NCBI RefSeq assembly: GCF_009192765.1 | Contig: NZ_VOHQ01000003.1 | Coordinates: forward strand, 496,001-560,000 | Origin: Agriterribacter humi | GTDB taxonomy: Bacteria > Bacteroidota > Bacteroidia > Chitinophagales > Chitinophagaceae | Length of the DNA stretch: 64,000 nucleotides | Direction of reading: 5' to 3' | Part shown: in pieces, positions 16,682 through 24,236 of the stretch | Layout of the letters: each line of letters starts with the position of its first letter | Position numbering within the stretch: the first letter of the stretch is position 1 | Position numbers and translations under genes: made by a program | Notes under the pieces: generated by a model | Told to the model about the DNA's origin: nothing | Database searches by the model: none | What the model saw: the letters and a program-made list of their open reading frames with translations, nothing else

Positions 16682-19135
16682 TTAATCGTCTTCACCCTTT
16701 TCTCCTCTGTCTTCTTTGTGATTACGTTTTAAAAATGCAGCTCTTACCGGCGAGGGTGCGGGTTTGCCTTTTATCCCCTGCCATAGTATTTCATTAAAAG
16801 TAAGATCAGGTACAGCATCTTCTTTCGACCAGTCAAATTTTTCTGAGAAGATAGCTAAGGGTGTATGCGCAGGATTTTTGTCATTCAAATCTATATTAGA
16901 AGGAAGATGATCAAAAGGCGTGTAATCGGGCATATTGGTAAAACATCTCCACATCGGAGTGGCAGCGGCATCATACTGGGTCATTGGCGGCATACCGAGT
17001 ATTAATTCAATCGTTCTTAACATGCCGGATGTTGAGTACATGGTATGATCCACATGATTTCGTTTTACAAAGGGTCCGACTACATAGGCTGGGCTGCGGT
17101 GAGCATCTACATGGTCGGGGCCATTTTGCGCATCATCTTCTAAAATAAATACAACGCTTTCTTTCCACACAGGGCTTTTGCTCAGGTAATCAATAAACAT
17201 TCCAACCGCTAAATCATTGTCGGCTGCATGTGCAAAGGGTGTTGCTTTTCCTGCCCTCATTCCTTCGGTATGGTCATTGCCAAAACGCAGGGTAGTTAAT
17301 TGCGGTAAAGCATTTACGGCCACCAATGAATCAAAGTCTTTTTTCCATTGATAAAAGCGGGTAGTATCTCTTACACTCAAATCGTAACCGGTATAATCGG
17401 CTATATGGCCTTTTAATACATCCAGGGTAGGAACACCTTTGGAAACAAATTCGCCATAAGACCTGAAGCTTACATTGTGCCTTGCACTGTGGTCCCATAT
17501 AAACCCATCCCTGTTATTGGCGATCTTTCGTTCACCTTCGCCACCGTAGGTGCCGCCGCGGCCACCATAGCTGGAGGGCCAGGTTTTTTCAAGATAGTCA
17601 TTGGCATAAGCGCCCATGCTCCAGTTGTGTCCGTCAGCGCTTACTTCCGCATCTACGTAAAAGTTATCCAGCAATACATAATCCTTTACCAGTTTATGCT
17701 GGTTAGGCGTGATTCTTTCTCCGAATAACACTAAGCTGGTATCGCCGTTACCTTCTTTCACATCACCTAATACCTGGTCGTAAGTCCTGTTTTCTTTAAT
17801 GATATAAAAGACATGTTTGATGGGTGAAGTGTCTCCAACTTTCATGGGAACAGGATTGCCGGGTTCGCCCTCCGCATTTAATTCTTTCTCTTTTGAATAG
17901 GGCGTGTTTTTATAAACTGCCTGTGAATAAACGCTGAGCTGATCCGATGCAGATTCATCAATAATACTTAATGTGCCATGAAACAGTCCGGCGATGTATT
18001 GAACTTTTGCCGGTTTTGTACTGTCTCCTTCGTGTCTTAGCACCACCTGCTTATTAACAGCAGGATTAGGTCCATCCGGATTGGCAAAAGAAGACAGGCC
18101 TTTACCATTGGTGACATAGATCTTCCTGCCCACAACTTTCACATTGGTGGGATACCAGCCAACAGGTATAAATCCTTTGGATTTACTTTTGGTTGGAACG
18201 GAAACGTCAAAAACAGCAAGGCAGTTATTATCGGCATTGGCAATATACAGTGTTTTTTCATCGCCGTTCAAAGCCAGGCCATTGCTGGTAGAGCCACTGG
18301 GTGCACCGGGAAATAAAGCGGCGTTTAATGTTTCAATTACCTGGTTGGTTTTGGTATTCATCACAGAAACGGAATTATCATTCGCATTGGCTACATACAG
18401 ATATAATCCGTTTTTGCTGAGGATCATTTCATTGGGGTGGCTGCCAACAGCAATCTCTGCGGCTATTTTTTGCTGCGCAATATCATAAACCAACACTTTG
18501 CCTCCGCCCCATGAACTGATATAAAGTTTCTTCTTGCTGGAAGATAGTTTACAGGTATAGGCTTCAAAACCTAAAGCAATCTTATTCACTATTTTTTTTG
18601 TGGCCAGGTCAAAAACGTATAGACTGTTGTCTTCTTTAGTCACCACAAATAATTTATTGTGAATGGTTTCATCTATGTCGAGCCCGGCTGTGCCGATCCT
18701 TTCCGGCCATTTGTCACCTAATATTAATGAGTCCACCAGACGCAATTTGTTGTTGACGATCGAATATTTATTAACGCGGTTATCGTGTCCCCCGGATGCA
18801 TATATAAACCGATCATTTTTACTGAAGGCAAGGCCATACCAGGATTTGGCAATAATGATGCTATCCACCCTTTTGCCCGATTTGATATCAATAAGGTCAA
18901 TGGTCTGTGTACTTTGCCCATTGTTGGTAATTGCCAGCCATTTTTTATTGTTACTTACTACAAGGTTAAGGGGAAGGTCGCCAACCGGAATATTTTTTCC
19001 AACGGGCGTCAATGACCAGCCGTTCGGAAGTCCCACCCTTTTCTTTTCCAGTTGAGCTAAAGTTTGAGCGGAAATGGAGTTTTTAAAGAAAATGGCAATA
19101 GCTAACAGAAGCAGAATTTGAATACTTTTTTTCAT
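16682..19135 (-). CDS. YncE-like beta-propeller fused to phosphoesterase
   Basis: An 817-aa secreted protein with a signal peptide ending near ISAQ. Residues about 40-370 form a seven-bladed propeller with repeated YVTN-type units (KWLAITNNGQS, RFIYASGGHDN, LYVANANDNSVSV, TLYIANADNN). Residues about 425-760 are a PF04185-type phosphoesterase: ENRTYDQVLGD near its start, DGHNWSMGAYANDYLEKTWP, and FILEDDAQNGPDHVDAHRSP, a metal-binding alkaline-phosphatase-superfamily signature. This architecture is common in Bacteroidota and Acidobacteria, but its substrate is not known to me. The receptor gene lies 110 bp downstream on the same strand, suggesting a shared role in taking up a phosphorylated compound, which is inference. 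Confidence 0.9.
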   Translation of the reverse strand: MKKSIQILLLLAIAIFFKNSISAQTLAQLEKKRVGLPNGWSLTPVGKNIPVGDLPLNLVVSNNKKWLAITNNGQSTQTIDLIDIKSGKRVDSIIIAKSWYGLAFSKNDRFIYASGGHDNRVNKYSIVNNKLRLVDSLILGDKWPERIGTAGLDIDETIHNKLFVVTKEDNSLYVFDLATKKIVNKIALGFEAYTCKLSSSKKKLYISSWGGGKVLVYDIAQQKIAAEIAVGSHPNEMILSKNGLYLYVANANDNSVSVMNTKTNQVIETLNAALFPGAPSGSTSNGLALNGDEKTLYIANADNNCLAVFDVSVPTKSKSKGFIPVGWYPTNVKVVGRKIYVTNGKGLSSFANPDGPNPAVNKQVVLRHEGDSTKPAKVQYIAGLFHGTLSIIDESASDQLSVYSQAVYKNTPYSKEKELNAEGEPGNPVPMKVGDTSPIKHVFYIIKENRTYDQVLGDVKEGNGDTSLVLFGERITPNQHKLVKDYVLLDNFYVDAEVSADGHNWSMGAYANDYLEKTWPSSYGGRGGTYGGEGERKIANNRDGFIWDHSARHNVSFRSYGEFVSKGVPTLDVLKGHIADYTGYDLSVRDTTRFYQWKKDFDSLVAVNALPQLTTLRFGNDHTEGMRAGKATPFAHAADNDLAVGMFIDYLSKSPVWKESVVFILEDDAQNGPDHVDAHRSPAYVVGPFVKRNHVDHTMYSTSGMLRTIELILGMPPMTQYDAAATPMWRCFTNMPDYTPFDHLPSNIDLNDKNPAHTPLAIFSEKFDWSKEDAVPDLTFNEILWQGIKGKPAPSPVRAAFLKRNHKEDRGEKGEDD

Positions 19136-19245
19136 TTAGCAAATATCTGTTTCTTCCCACAATAAGTGGCAGCCAATTATTTGGTAATTAAAAAATAACA
19201 GCAACCAGTTGACGAAGTGCGGTATAGTGGCTTCCTGCTGAAGAA

Positions 19246-19261
19246 AACTGCTATAGCAGTT
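19246..19261. promoter_or_regulatory. Perfect 16-bp palindrome
   Basis: AACTGCTATAGCAGTT is its own reverse complement with no loop. It lies 110 bp upstream of the phosphoesterase start (minus strand), in the 317-bp gap 19136-19452, which has no convincing gene. The shape fits a dimeric repressor operator. No regulator gene of an obvious class is adjacent. Confidence 0.45.
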
Positions 19262-19277
19262 GCCAAAATTTTGTATC

Positions 19278-19328
19278 TCGCCGGGGTTTTCATGAAAATG
19301 CTATGTGGCTGCTATGAAGCCCCGGCGA
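19278..19328. other. Long stable hairpin in intergenic gap
   Basis: TCGCCGGGG (19278-19286) pairs perfectly with CCCCGGCGA (19320-19328). Inside, TTTTCAT and ATGAAG extend the stem with one bulged T, leaving a loop of about 20 nt. No U-tract follows on either strand, so it does not look like a terminator. On the minus strand it would lie in the leader of the phosphoesterase transcript or in read-through from DUF92. Confidence 0.5.
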
Positions 19329-19452
19329 TGGAAGCCCATAATTTCAACCGCAACGAGCAAGCTTATCCGAATTCGCCTGAGTCTCGCCTCCACTCAATTG
19401 CCCGGGTGTAAAAAGCCCTCCGGATAATAAAAGTTTGCCTGAAGGAAAGCGC

Positions 19453-20166
19453 TTACAGCACATACAATACCCCCGCCACTGCCGCTCCGGCAGCCGTATT
19501 TAAAAAGTTAACTGCATTATTGGTAAGCAGTCCTTTGTTTTCTAAAGTAAGCCCTAATATAGAATCTGCTATGTTACCCGCTGTGCCGGCCAAAATTATA
19601 ACCAGGAAATGCTGCCCGTTCCAGCCGGTTCCTAAAATATATATCACCGCAATAACAGCACTTCCTATAATTCCGGCAACAGTTCCCTGCAGGCTCACCG
19701 CGCCATTTGCCCCACGTTGCATTTTTTTAAAAGAAAGAATGTGATAGTATCTTCTGCCGTAAACATTTCCTAATTCCGATGACAGCGTATCGGCAGTGGC
19801 GGCAGAAAAACTTGCAGCGAGCATCAGAAGTAACACTTCGGCCGCCCCCGGATTGTATTTTGCCAGTAAAGCCAGGATAGCAGCTACGCCTGCATTAGCG
19901 AAAACCTGCGCTGCATTTCTTTTTCCCTGTGTATCTTCTGCAATTCCTTCCTTCAGTTTTGTATTGAACTTCCATCCGGTAGCGCTAACACCCAAAGTAA
20001 AAAAGGCTGCTAACAACCCTATGCCTGTAAAGCCTCCTCCTATAAAAACAATAACCGCCAGCAAACCTCCTGTGAGCGCCGCTGCAACTGTTAATTTTTT
20101 TTTCAGCACACTAAAAAGCATGCCTGCTGTTACTAAAATAAAAATTGCCAGGTAAGATACATCCAT
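19453..20166 (-). CDS. DUF92 family integral membrane protein
   Basis: A 237-aa protein from ATG 20166 (MDVSYLAIFILV); the frame extends upstream to 20211 but those residues are not membrane-like. Six or so hydrophobic segments fill the protein, with the conserved DUF92 phrases GVSATGWKFNTKLKEGIAE and SAATADTLSSELGNVYG and the C-terminal AGTAGNIADSILG. The family includes plant and bacterial membrane proteins related to phytol kinase/CDP-diacylglycerol-type enzymes, but the bacterial role is unassigned. A broken copy of its 3' end lies 5 kb away on the same strand. Confidence 0.9.
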   Translation of the reverse strand: MDVSYLAIFILVTAGMLFSVLKKKLTVAAALTGGLLAVIVFIGGGFTGIGLLAAFFTLGVSATGWKFNTKLKEGIAEDTQGKRNAAQVFANAGVAAILALLAKYNPGAAEVLLLMLAASFSAATADTLSSELGNVYGRRYYHILSFKKMQRGANGAVSLQGTVAGIIGSAVIAVIYILGTGWNGQHFLVIILAGTAGNIADSILGLTLENKGLLTNNAVNFLNTAAGAAVAGVLYVL

Positions 20167-20284
20167 GCAGCGCAAATGTAATGAGTGATGAATTGTAATC
20201 CGGCAACGCATATAAACAGTATCTCAGTTTCCATGGAGCAGTTATTGCGGGATGCTTATTTTATTTATCATTATACGAATATTA

Positions 20285-20324
20285 TTTATTGATAAACAAT
20301 AAAAATAGTTTGTTTATTAATAAA
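20285..20324. promoter_or_regulatory. Inverted-repeat operator upstream of DUF2975/HTH pair
   Basis: TTTATTGATAAACAA (20285-20299) and TTGTTTATTAATAAA (20310-20324) are 15-bp inverted arms with a single G-T wobble mismatch and a 10-bp spacer. The right arm covers the likely -33 box of the DUF2975 promoter, the usual geometry for repression. The HTH protein encoded two genes down is the natural candidate to bind here. Confidence 0.6.
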
Positions 20325-20340
20325 ATAAGTATTACTCTTG
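20309..20340 (+). promoter_or_regulatory. Candidate Bacteroidota-type promoter for DUF2975
   Basis: TTTG (20309-20312), a 20-bp spacer, then TACTCTTG (20333-20340), one mismatch from the -7 consensus TAnnTTTG. Transcription would begin about 14 bp before the ATG at 20360. Assigned by pattern only. Confidence 0.5.
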
Positions 20341-20359
20341 CAGTATAAAATTTAAAGCA

Positions 20360-20983
20360 ATGAAACCGAAGTTTGTTTTATCATTCCTGAGAATAGCTAC
20401 TAATATTTTGATGTGGGTGCTGATTGTTTTTACCGGCTTTTTGTTATGTGTTTCCATATTCAATATTGTGGGAAATGATAAGGATAGAAAACTAAGCGGA
20501 AAAAATTATGTATATGAAATGACGGCTTTTGGAGAAGGGCAGGCAGAACAGCCATACCTGTATGCTGCTGATAGTTTGGTGCGGTACCGCACCATGGCCA
20601 ACAGGTACAGTGTTGAGATTGAACCCAACTCCGCAATTGGTTATTATACCATATTCATAAAACTGATCTTCATGGGAATGGGGATCGCTGTTTTGTGGAA
20701 TTTTAAAAAGATTTTCAGCGAAACCAATCTTGATGACCCGTTTAAGTATAGCATTACAAAACGGCTGAAGATATTGGCCGCATTATTCATCGTTGCTGAC
20801 CTCCTAAAATTAACAGACTATTTTTTGTTTAACAGTTTTTTACGCCAGTCGGTTACAACACCTCATTTGGGGTTAATTACCAATACAGGAAGTGGTATTA
20901 TAACAGGACTGATCATCTGGATCATTGCTACTGTATACCGGAAAGGAATTGTTTTGCAGGAAGAAAATGCATTAACCGTTTAA
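20360..20983 (+). CDS. DUF2975 family membrane protein
   Basis: A 207-aa protein with four hydrophobic segments (about residues 12-35, 95-115, 137-158 and 172-192) in the arrangement of DUF2975, often seen beside a small YozG-like HTH protein in Bacteroidota and Firmicutes. The second segment leads into the KIFSETNLDDPFKYSITKRLK loop. Function is unknown. The HTH gene follows 3 bp after its stop, so translation of the two is probably linked. Confidence 0.85.
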   Translation: MKPKFVLSFLRIATNILMWVLIVFTGFLLCVSIFNIVGNDKDRKLSGKNYVYEMTAFGEGQAEQPYLYAADSLVRYRTMANRYSVEIEPNSAIGYYTIFIKLIFMGMGIAVLWNFKKIFSETNLDDPFKYSITKRLKILAALFIVADLLKLTDYFLFNSFLRQSVTTPHLGLITNTGSGIITGLIIWIIATVYRKGIVLQEENALTV

Positions 20984-20986
20984 GCT

Positions 20987-21190
20987 ATGGCAATAATCGT
21001 TAACCTGGATGTGATGTTGGCCAAACGCAAAATGTCGTTGTCGGAACTGGCGGAGAAAGTAGATATAACGCTTTCCAATCTTTCCATATTGAAAACAGGA
21101 AAAGCCAAAGCCATGCGTTTTTCAACGCTGGAAAAAATATGCGAAGTACTCGAATGCCAGCCGGGAGATATCCTGGAATTCAGGGAATAA
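20987..21190 (+). CDS. Small HTH transcriptional regulator, Cro/CI (YozG-like)
   Basis: A 67-aa single-domain regulator with the HTH_26-type fold: MAIIVNLDVMLAKRKMSLSE, then LAEKVDITLSNLSILKTGKA (the recognition helix region) and LEKICEVLECQPGDILEF at the end. It is nearly all DNA-binding domain and probably acts as a dimer. It overlaps neither neighbour, begins 3 bp after DUF2975, and likely autoregulates through the inverted repeat at 20285-20324. Confidence 0.93.
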   Translation: MAIIVNLDVMLAKRKMSLSELAEKVDITLSNLSILKTGKAKAMRFSTLEKICEVLECQPGDILEFRE

Positions 21191-21281
21191 GCGCATAATA
21201 GGGAGTAGAATACGAAGCGTACTGATAAACATAAAGGATATGAAGCGGGTATCCTTTATGTTTAGTCAATATTGAAAGTGC

Positions 21282-21473
21282 TTATGACTGAAAATTGTTT
21301 TCAGGTGCAGGGGCTTTCTTCCCGAACAGGTTTCCCAGACTAAAATTTTCATCTATGAATTTCATGCCTTTTTCTTTCCATGCTTTTTTTTGTTCCGGGG
21401 TCATTTTAGAAAACCGGTAATAACCATAAGCTGCCGCTGCTGCAATAAGCAGGCCTAATCCTTTCTTTTGCAT
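21282..21473 (-). CDS. Small membrane protein with amphipathic tail
   Basis: A 63-aa protein: a hydrophobic helix LGLLIAAAAAYGYYRF, then KMTPEQKKAWKEKGMKFIDE, a charged amphipathic helix, and a flexible C-terminus. YtxH-like small proteins and similar ones of unknown role look like this. The start (ATG 21473) is well placed and no overlapping real gene competes. Function is not known. Confidence 0.6.
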   Translation of the reverse strand: MQKKGLGLLIAAAAAYGYYRFSKMTPEQKKAWKEKGMKFIDENFSLGNLFGKKAPAPENNFQS

Positions 21474-21709
21474 AATCTGTAATTTTATTATTAGTAAATC
21501 AGTTTCATTAACAGTAATAAAATATCGTGCCGTAATGCAATTCCCTTTGGAACATTGGGTTGTAGGAATCTGAAAAGGAAGGATATGGAGTAATTTTTTC
21601 TACAATTTAACAAGCTGTTTATATACTACTGATTTTCCTGACCTCCTAAAAGCGGAAAACATATATTGCAACAGATTAGTTTATTACCTTTTAAAAGAAA
21701 GGGTTTTTG

Positions 21710-22030
21710 ATGCAGCAGATCATTCACTATTCATTTCATTTTATTGTTCCTGTTTTTATTGCCCTGTTACTGTACAGGCAGCATTGGGTAAAGGCTTATG
21801 GTATTTTGTTACTGACGATGATGGTAGATGCGGATCATGTATTGGCTACCCCTGTATATGCGGCCTGGAGGTGCAGTATAGGTTTTCATTTGCTGCATAG
21901 TTATCCGGCTATTGTTATTTATATTCTATTGTTATTTTTTAGACCTGCCCGGTTAGTCGCTATTGGCCTGCTGTGGCATATGGCCACAGATTATATGGAC
22001 TGCCTTTTACAGATGGTATATTGTAAGTGA
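21710..22030 (+). CDS. DUF6122 family membrane protein
   Basis: A 106-aa protein from ATG 21710 (TTG 21707 is one codon earlier). Three to four membrane helices and the conserved LLLTMMVDADHVLATPVYAA, RCSIGFHLLHSYPAI and GLLWHMATDYMDCLLQ give the Asp/His pattern of DUF6122, found in Bacteroidota; function unknown. The His and Asp residues near membrane surfaces could bind a metal. ComEC starts 56 bp downstream. Confidence 0.85.
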   Translation: MQQIIHYSFHFIVPVFIALLLYRQHWVKAYGILLLTMMVDADHVLATPVYAAWRCSIGFHLLHSYPAIVIYILLLFFRPARLVAIGLLWHMATDYMDCLLQMVYCK

Positions 22031-22086
22031 AAAATATACTGCTCCGGGAATTTTGTTATTCCCCGCTTCTTTCTTAACTTTTAATC

Positions 22087-24180
22087 ATGTTGCTACCTGT
22101 GGTTCCTGTATGGAAACATGCACCGTTTATACGCCTGCTCATCCCGCTGATGTTTGGGATAATGCTGCAATGGTATCTCCCCCTTTCTATAAAGAACATG
22201 AGTATTATCGCAGGTATTGCTGTTCTTTTTTTTCTGCTTGCACAATTGTTTCGTGGCTATTTTTTATACCTGCACAAATGGGTTTACGGTATTGCGCTTA
22301 TGATTGTGGTTGTGCTGTTTGGGGCAGTCATCACGCATTTTAAAAATATTACGCATCAACAAAACTGGTTTGGCCATTTGTATAGCGACAGCACGGCTGT
22401 GGTTGCTGTTTTATCTGAACCTTTAATTGAAAAGAATAAATCCTACAAAGCCGATGCTACGGTGTATGCGCTTATACGCAATGATAGCGTGGTTCAAACC
22501 AAAGGCAGCATCATTATTTATTTTAAAAAAGACAGCAGTCTTTTATCGCGATTGGATCACGGGTCAACCATTGTTTTTGAAAAAAGATTGCAGGCTATAA
22601 AAAACACCGGCAATCCCGGCGCCTTCGATTATAGCCGGTACTGTCTTTTTCACGGTATTACACACCAGGTATATCTTACAGAAAATGAATTTACGGTAAG
22701 CAAGGCGCAAACCCTGTCTGTATATACAAACCAGATGCAGCAGTCGCGTAAGAGACTATTAGAAATATTGAAAAAGTATATTCCGGGTAAGCGTGAAGCC
22801 GGGGTTGCAGAGGCATTGCTAATTGGTTATCGCGATGACCTGGACCGCGACCTGGTACAGTCATATGCCAACACCGGGGTAATACATGTTATTGCTATAT
22901 CGGGCATGCACCTGGCAATGATCTATGGATTGCTGATTGTACTGCTGAAACCATTGCAACGCAATGCAAAAACAAAATGGGTGAGGGGAGTGGTTATACT
23001 CTCGGTACTATGGTTGTTCACCTTACTTTCAGGCGCGGGTCCTTCTATCTTAAGAAGCGCTGTTATGTTTTCTTTTATCGTAGTGGGCGAAAGTATGCGC
23101 AGGAAAATATCGGTATACCACACCTTAAGCGCATCGGCCTTTTTTCTTTTGTGCTGGAACCCCTTTTTTCTTTGGGATGTGGGCTTCCAGTTGTCTTATG
23201 CCGCGGTATTAAGTATCGTTATCTTTCTGCGCCCCATCACCAGTAGGTTCTATTTTAAATATGCTTTTGCCAATTATATGTGGAAGCTTGTTGCCGTTAC
23301 ACTTGCTGCACAGGTTCTTACCACGCCTTTAAGCATTTATCATTTTCACCAGGTGCCCAATCTCTTCCTGCTCAGTAACCTGGTAATTGTTCCGCTTTCC
23401 GGTTTTATACTATATGGTGAGATATTGCTTTGCCTGCTCTCCCTGTTTCCAGTTGTTGCCGTGTTTACAGGTAAAATACTCTCTGTTGTGTTGCGGATGA
23501 TGAACAATTTTATAACTTTTGTAGATGGTATTCCTTTTGCCGTTAGCAATAATATTTTCATCTCCATTCTTCAGGCAGTTTTGTTATACGTTTTTATTAT
23601 TGCTGTTGCTACATGGTTGATGAAGGTAAAAAAACAAATGTTGCCATATGCGGTAATGGCGTTGCTGGCCTTTGCCTTTTGCCGCATGCTTGATTTTAGG
23701 GATAAGCAAAAGCAACATAAACTTATTGTATACAATATACCCCGCCATAGCGCTGTTGATTTTATAAGTGGAAGAAATTACTACTTTGCCGGAGATGAGG
23801 CTTTGACAACCGATCCTTTTCTGCATGATTTTCATCTTAATCCTTCCCGGCTTTTATTCAGAATGCAGGCGGCAGATAGTCTTAAAAACATGAAAACGGT
23901 TTCACCTTTCTTCTATTTTAATAACAAGCGTATTCTTTTGCTGGATACCATTACCGTCTTACCACGTGTTGCTCAGCCGATAGATGTGGATATCATTATT
24001 CTCTCTAAAAATGTAAATGTGCGCATTAGCCGTCTGCAGCAGGTGTTTCGCTGCCGGCAATACGTTTTTGACGCTTCCGCCCCGGCGTGGAAAACCCGTC
24101 AATGGAAAAATGACTGCGATAGTTTACATTTGCGCCGCCATTCGGTACAGGAAGATGGCGCTTTTATACTTGATTTATAA
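22087..24180 (+). CDS. comEC: ComEC/Rec2 family DNA-uptake channel
   Basis: A 697-aa inner-membrane protein that translocates single-stranded DNA in natural transformation. Three N-terminal membrane helices, a DUF4131-type extracytoplasmic region, then the ComEC channel with HVIAISGMHLAMIYGLL and SGAGPSILRSAVMFSF. The C-terminal approximately 150 residues keep a metallo-beta-lactamase-like shape but have no HxHxDH zinc motif, so nuclease activity is unlikely; C-termini of this kind are, as far as I know, common in Bacteroidota. It lies between DUF6122 and purH, both on the same strand. Confidence 0.93.
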   Translation: MLLPVVPVWKHAPFIRLLIPLMFGIMLQWYLPLSIKNMSIIAGIAVLFFLLAQLFRGYFLYLHKWVYGIALMIVVVLFGAVITHFKNITHQQNWFGHLYSDSTAVVAVLSEPLIEKNKSYKADATVYALIRNDSVVQTKGSIIIYFKKDSSLLSRLDHGSTIVFEKRLQAIKNTGNPGAFDYSRYCLFHGITHQVYLTENEFTVSKAQTLSVYTNQMQQSRKRLLEILKKYIPGKREAGVAEALLIGYRDDLDRDLVQSYANTGVIHVIAISGMHLAMIYGLLIVLLKPLQRNAKTKWVRGVVILSVLWLFTLLSGAGPSILRSAVMFSFIVVGESMRRKISVYHTLSASAFFLLCWNPFFLWDVGFQLSYAAVLSIVIFLRPITSRFYFKYAFANYMWKLVAVTLAAQVLTTPLSIYHFHQVPNLFLLSNLVIVPLSGFILYGEILLCLLSLFPVVAVFTGKILSVVLRMMNNFITFVDGIPFAVSNNIFISILQAVLLYVFIIAVATWLMKVKKQMLPYAVMALLAFAFCRMLDFRDKQKQHKLIVYNIPRHSAVDFISGRNYYFAGDEALTTDPFLHDFHLNPSRLLFRMQAADSLKNMKTVSPFFYFNNKRILLLDTITVLPRVAQPIDVDIIILSKNVNVRISRLQQVFRCRQYVFDASAPAWKTRQWKNDCDSLHLRRHSVQEDGAFILDL

Positions 24181-24236
24181 CTTCAACTCCCTGAGGAGTA
24201 GCTATTATTGCCGCAGGGTGTACAGCAATATATACT

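Noticed and set aside
19217-19411. 64-aa plus-strand open frame in the gap
   Set aside because: No recognisable domain, no partner, and it overlaps the palindrome and hairpin; composition is not gene-like.
21963-22343. Plus-strand open frame overlapping DUF6122 and ComEC
   Set aside because: It covers both genes in another frame and has an odd Cys-rich composition; ComEC and DUF6122 fit their families.
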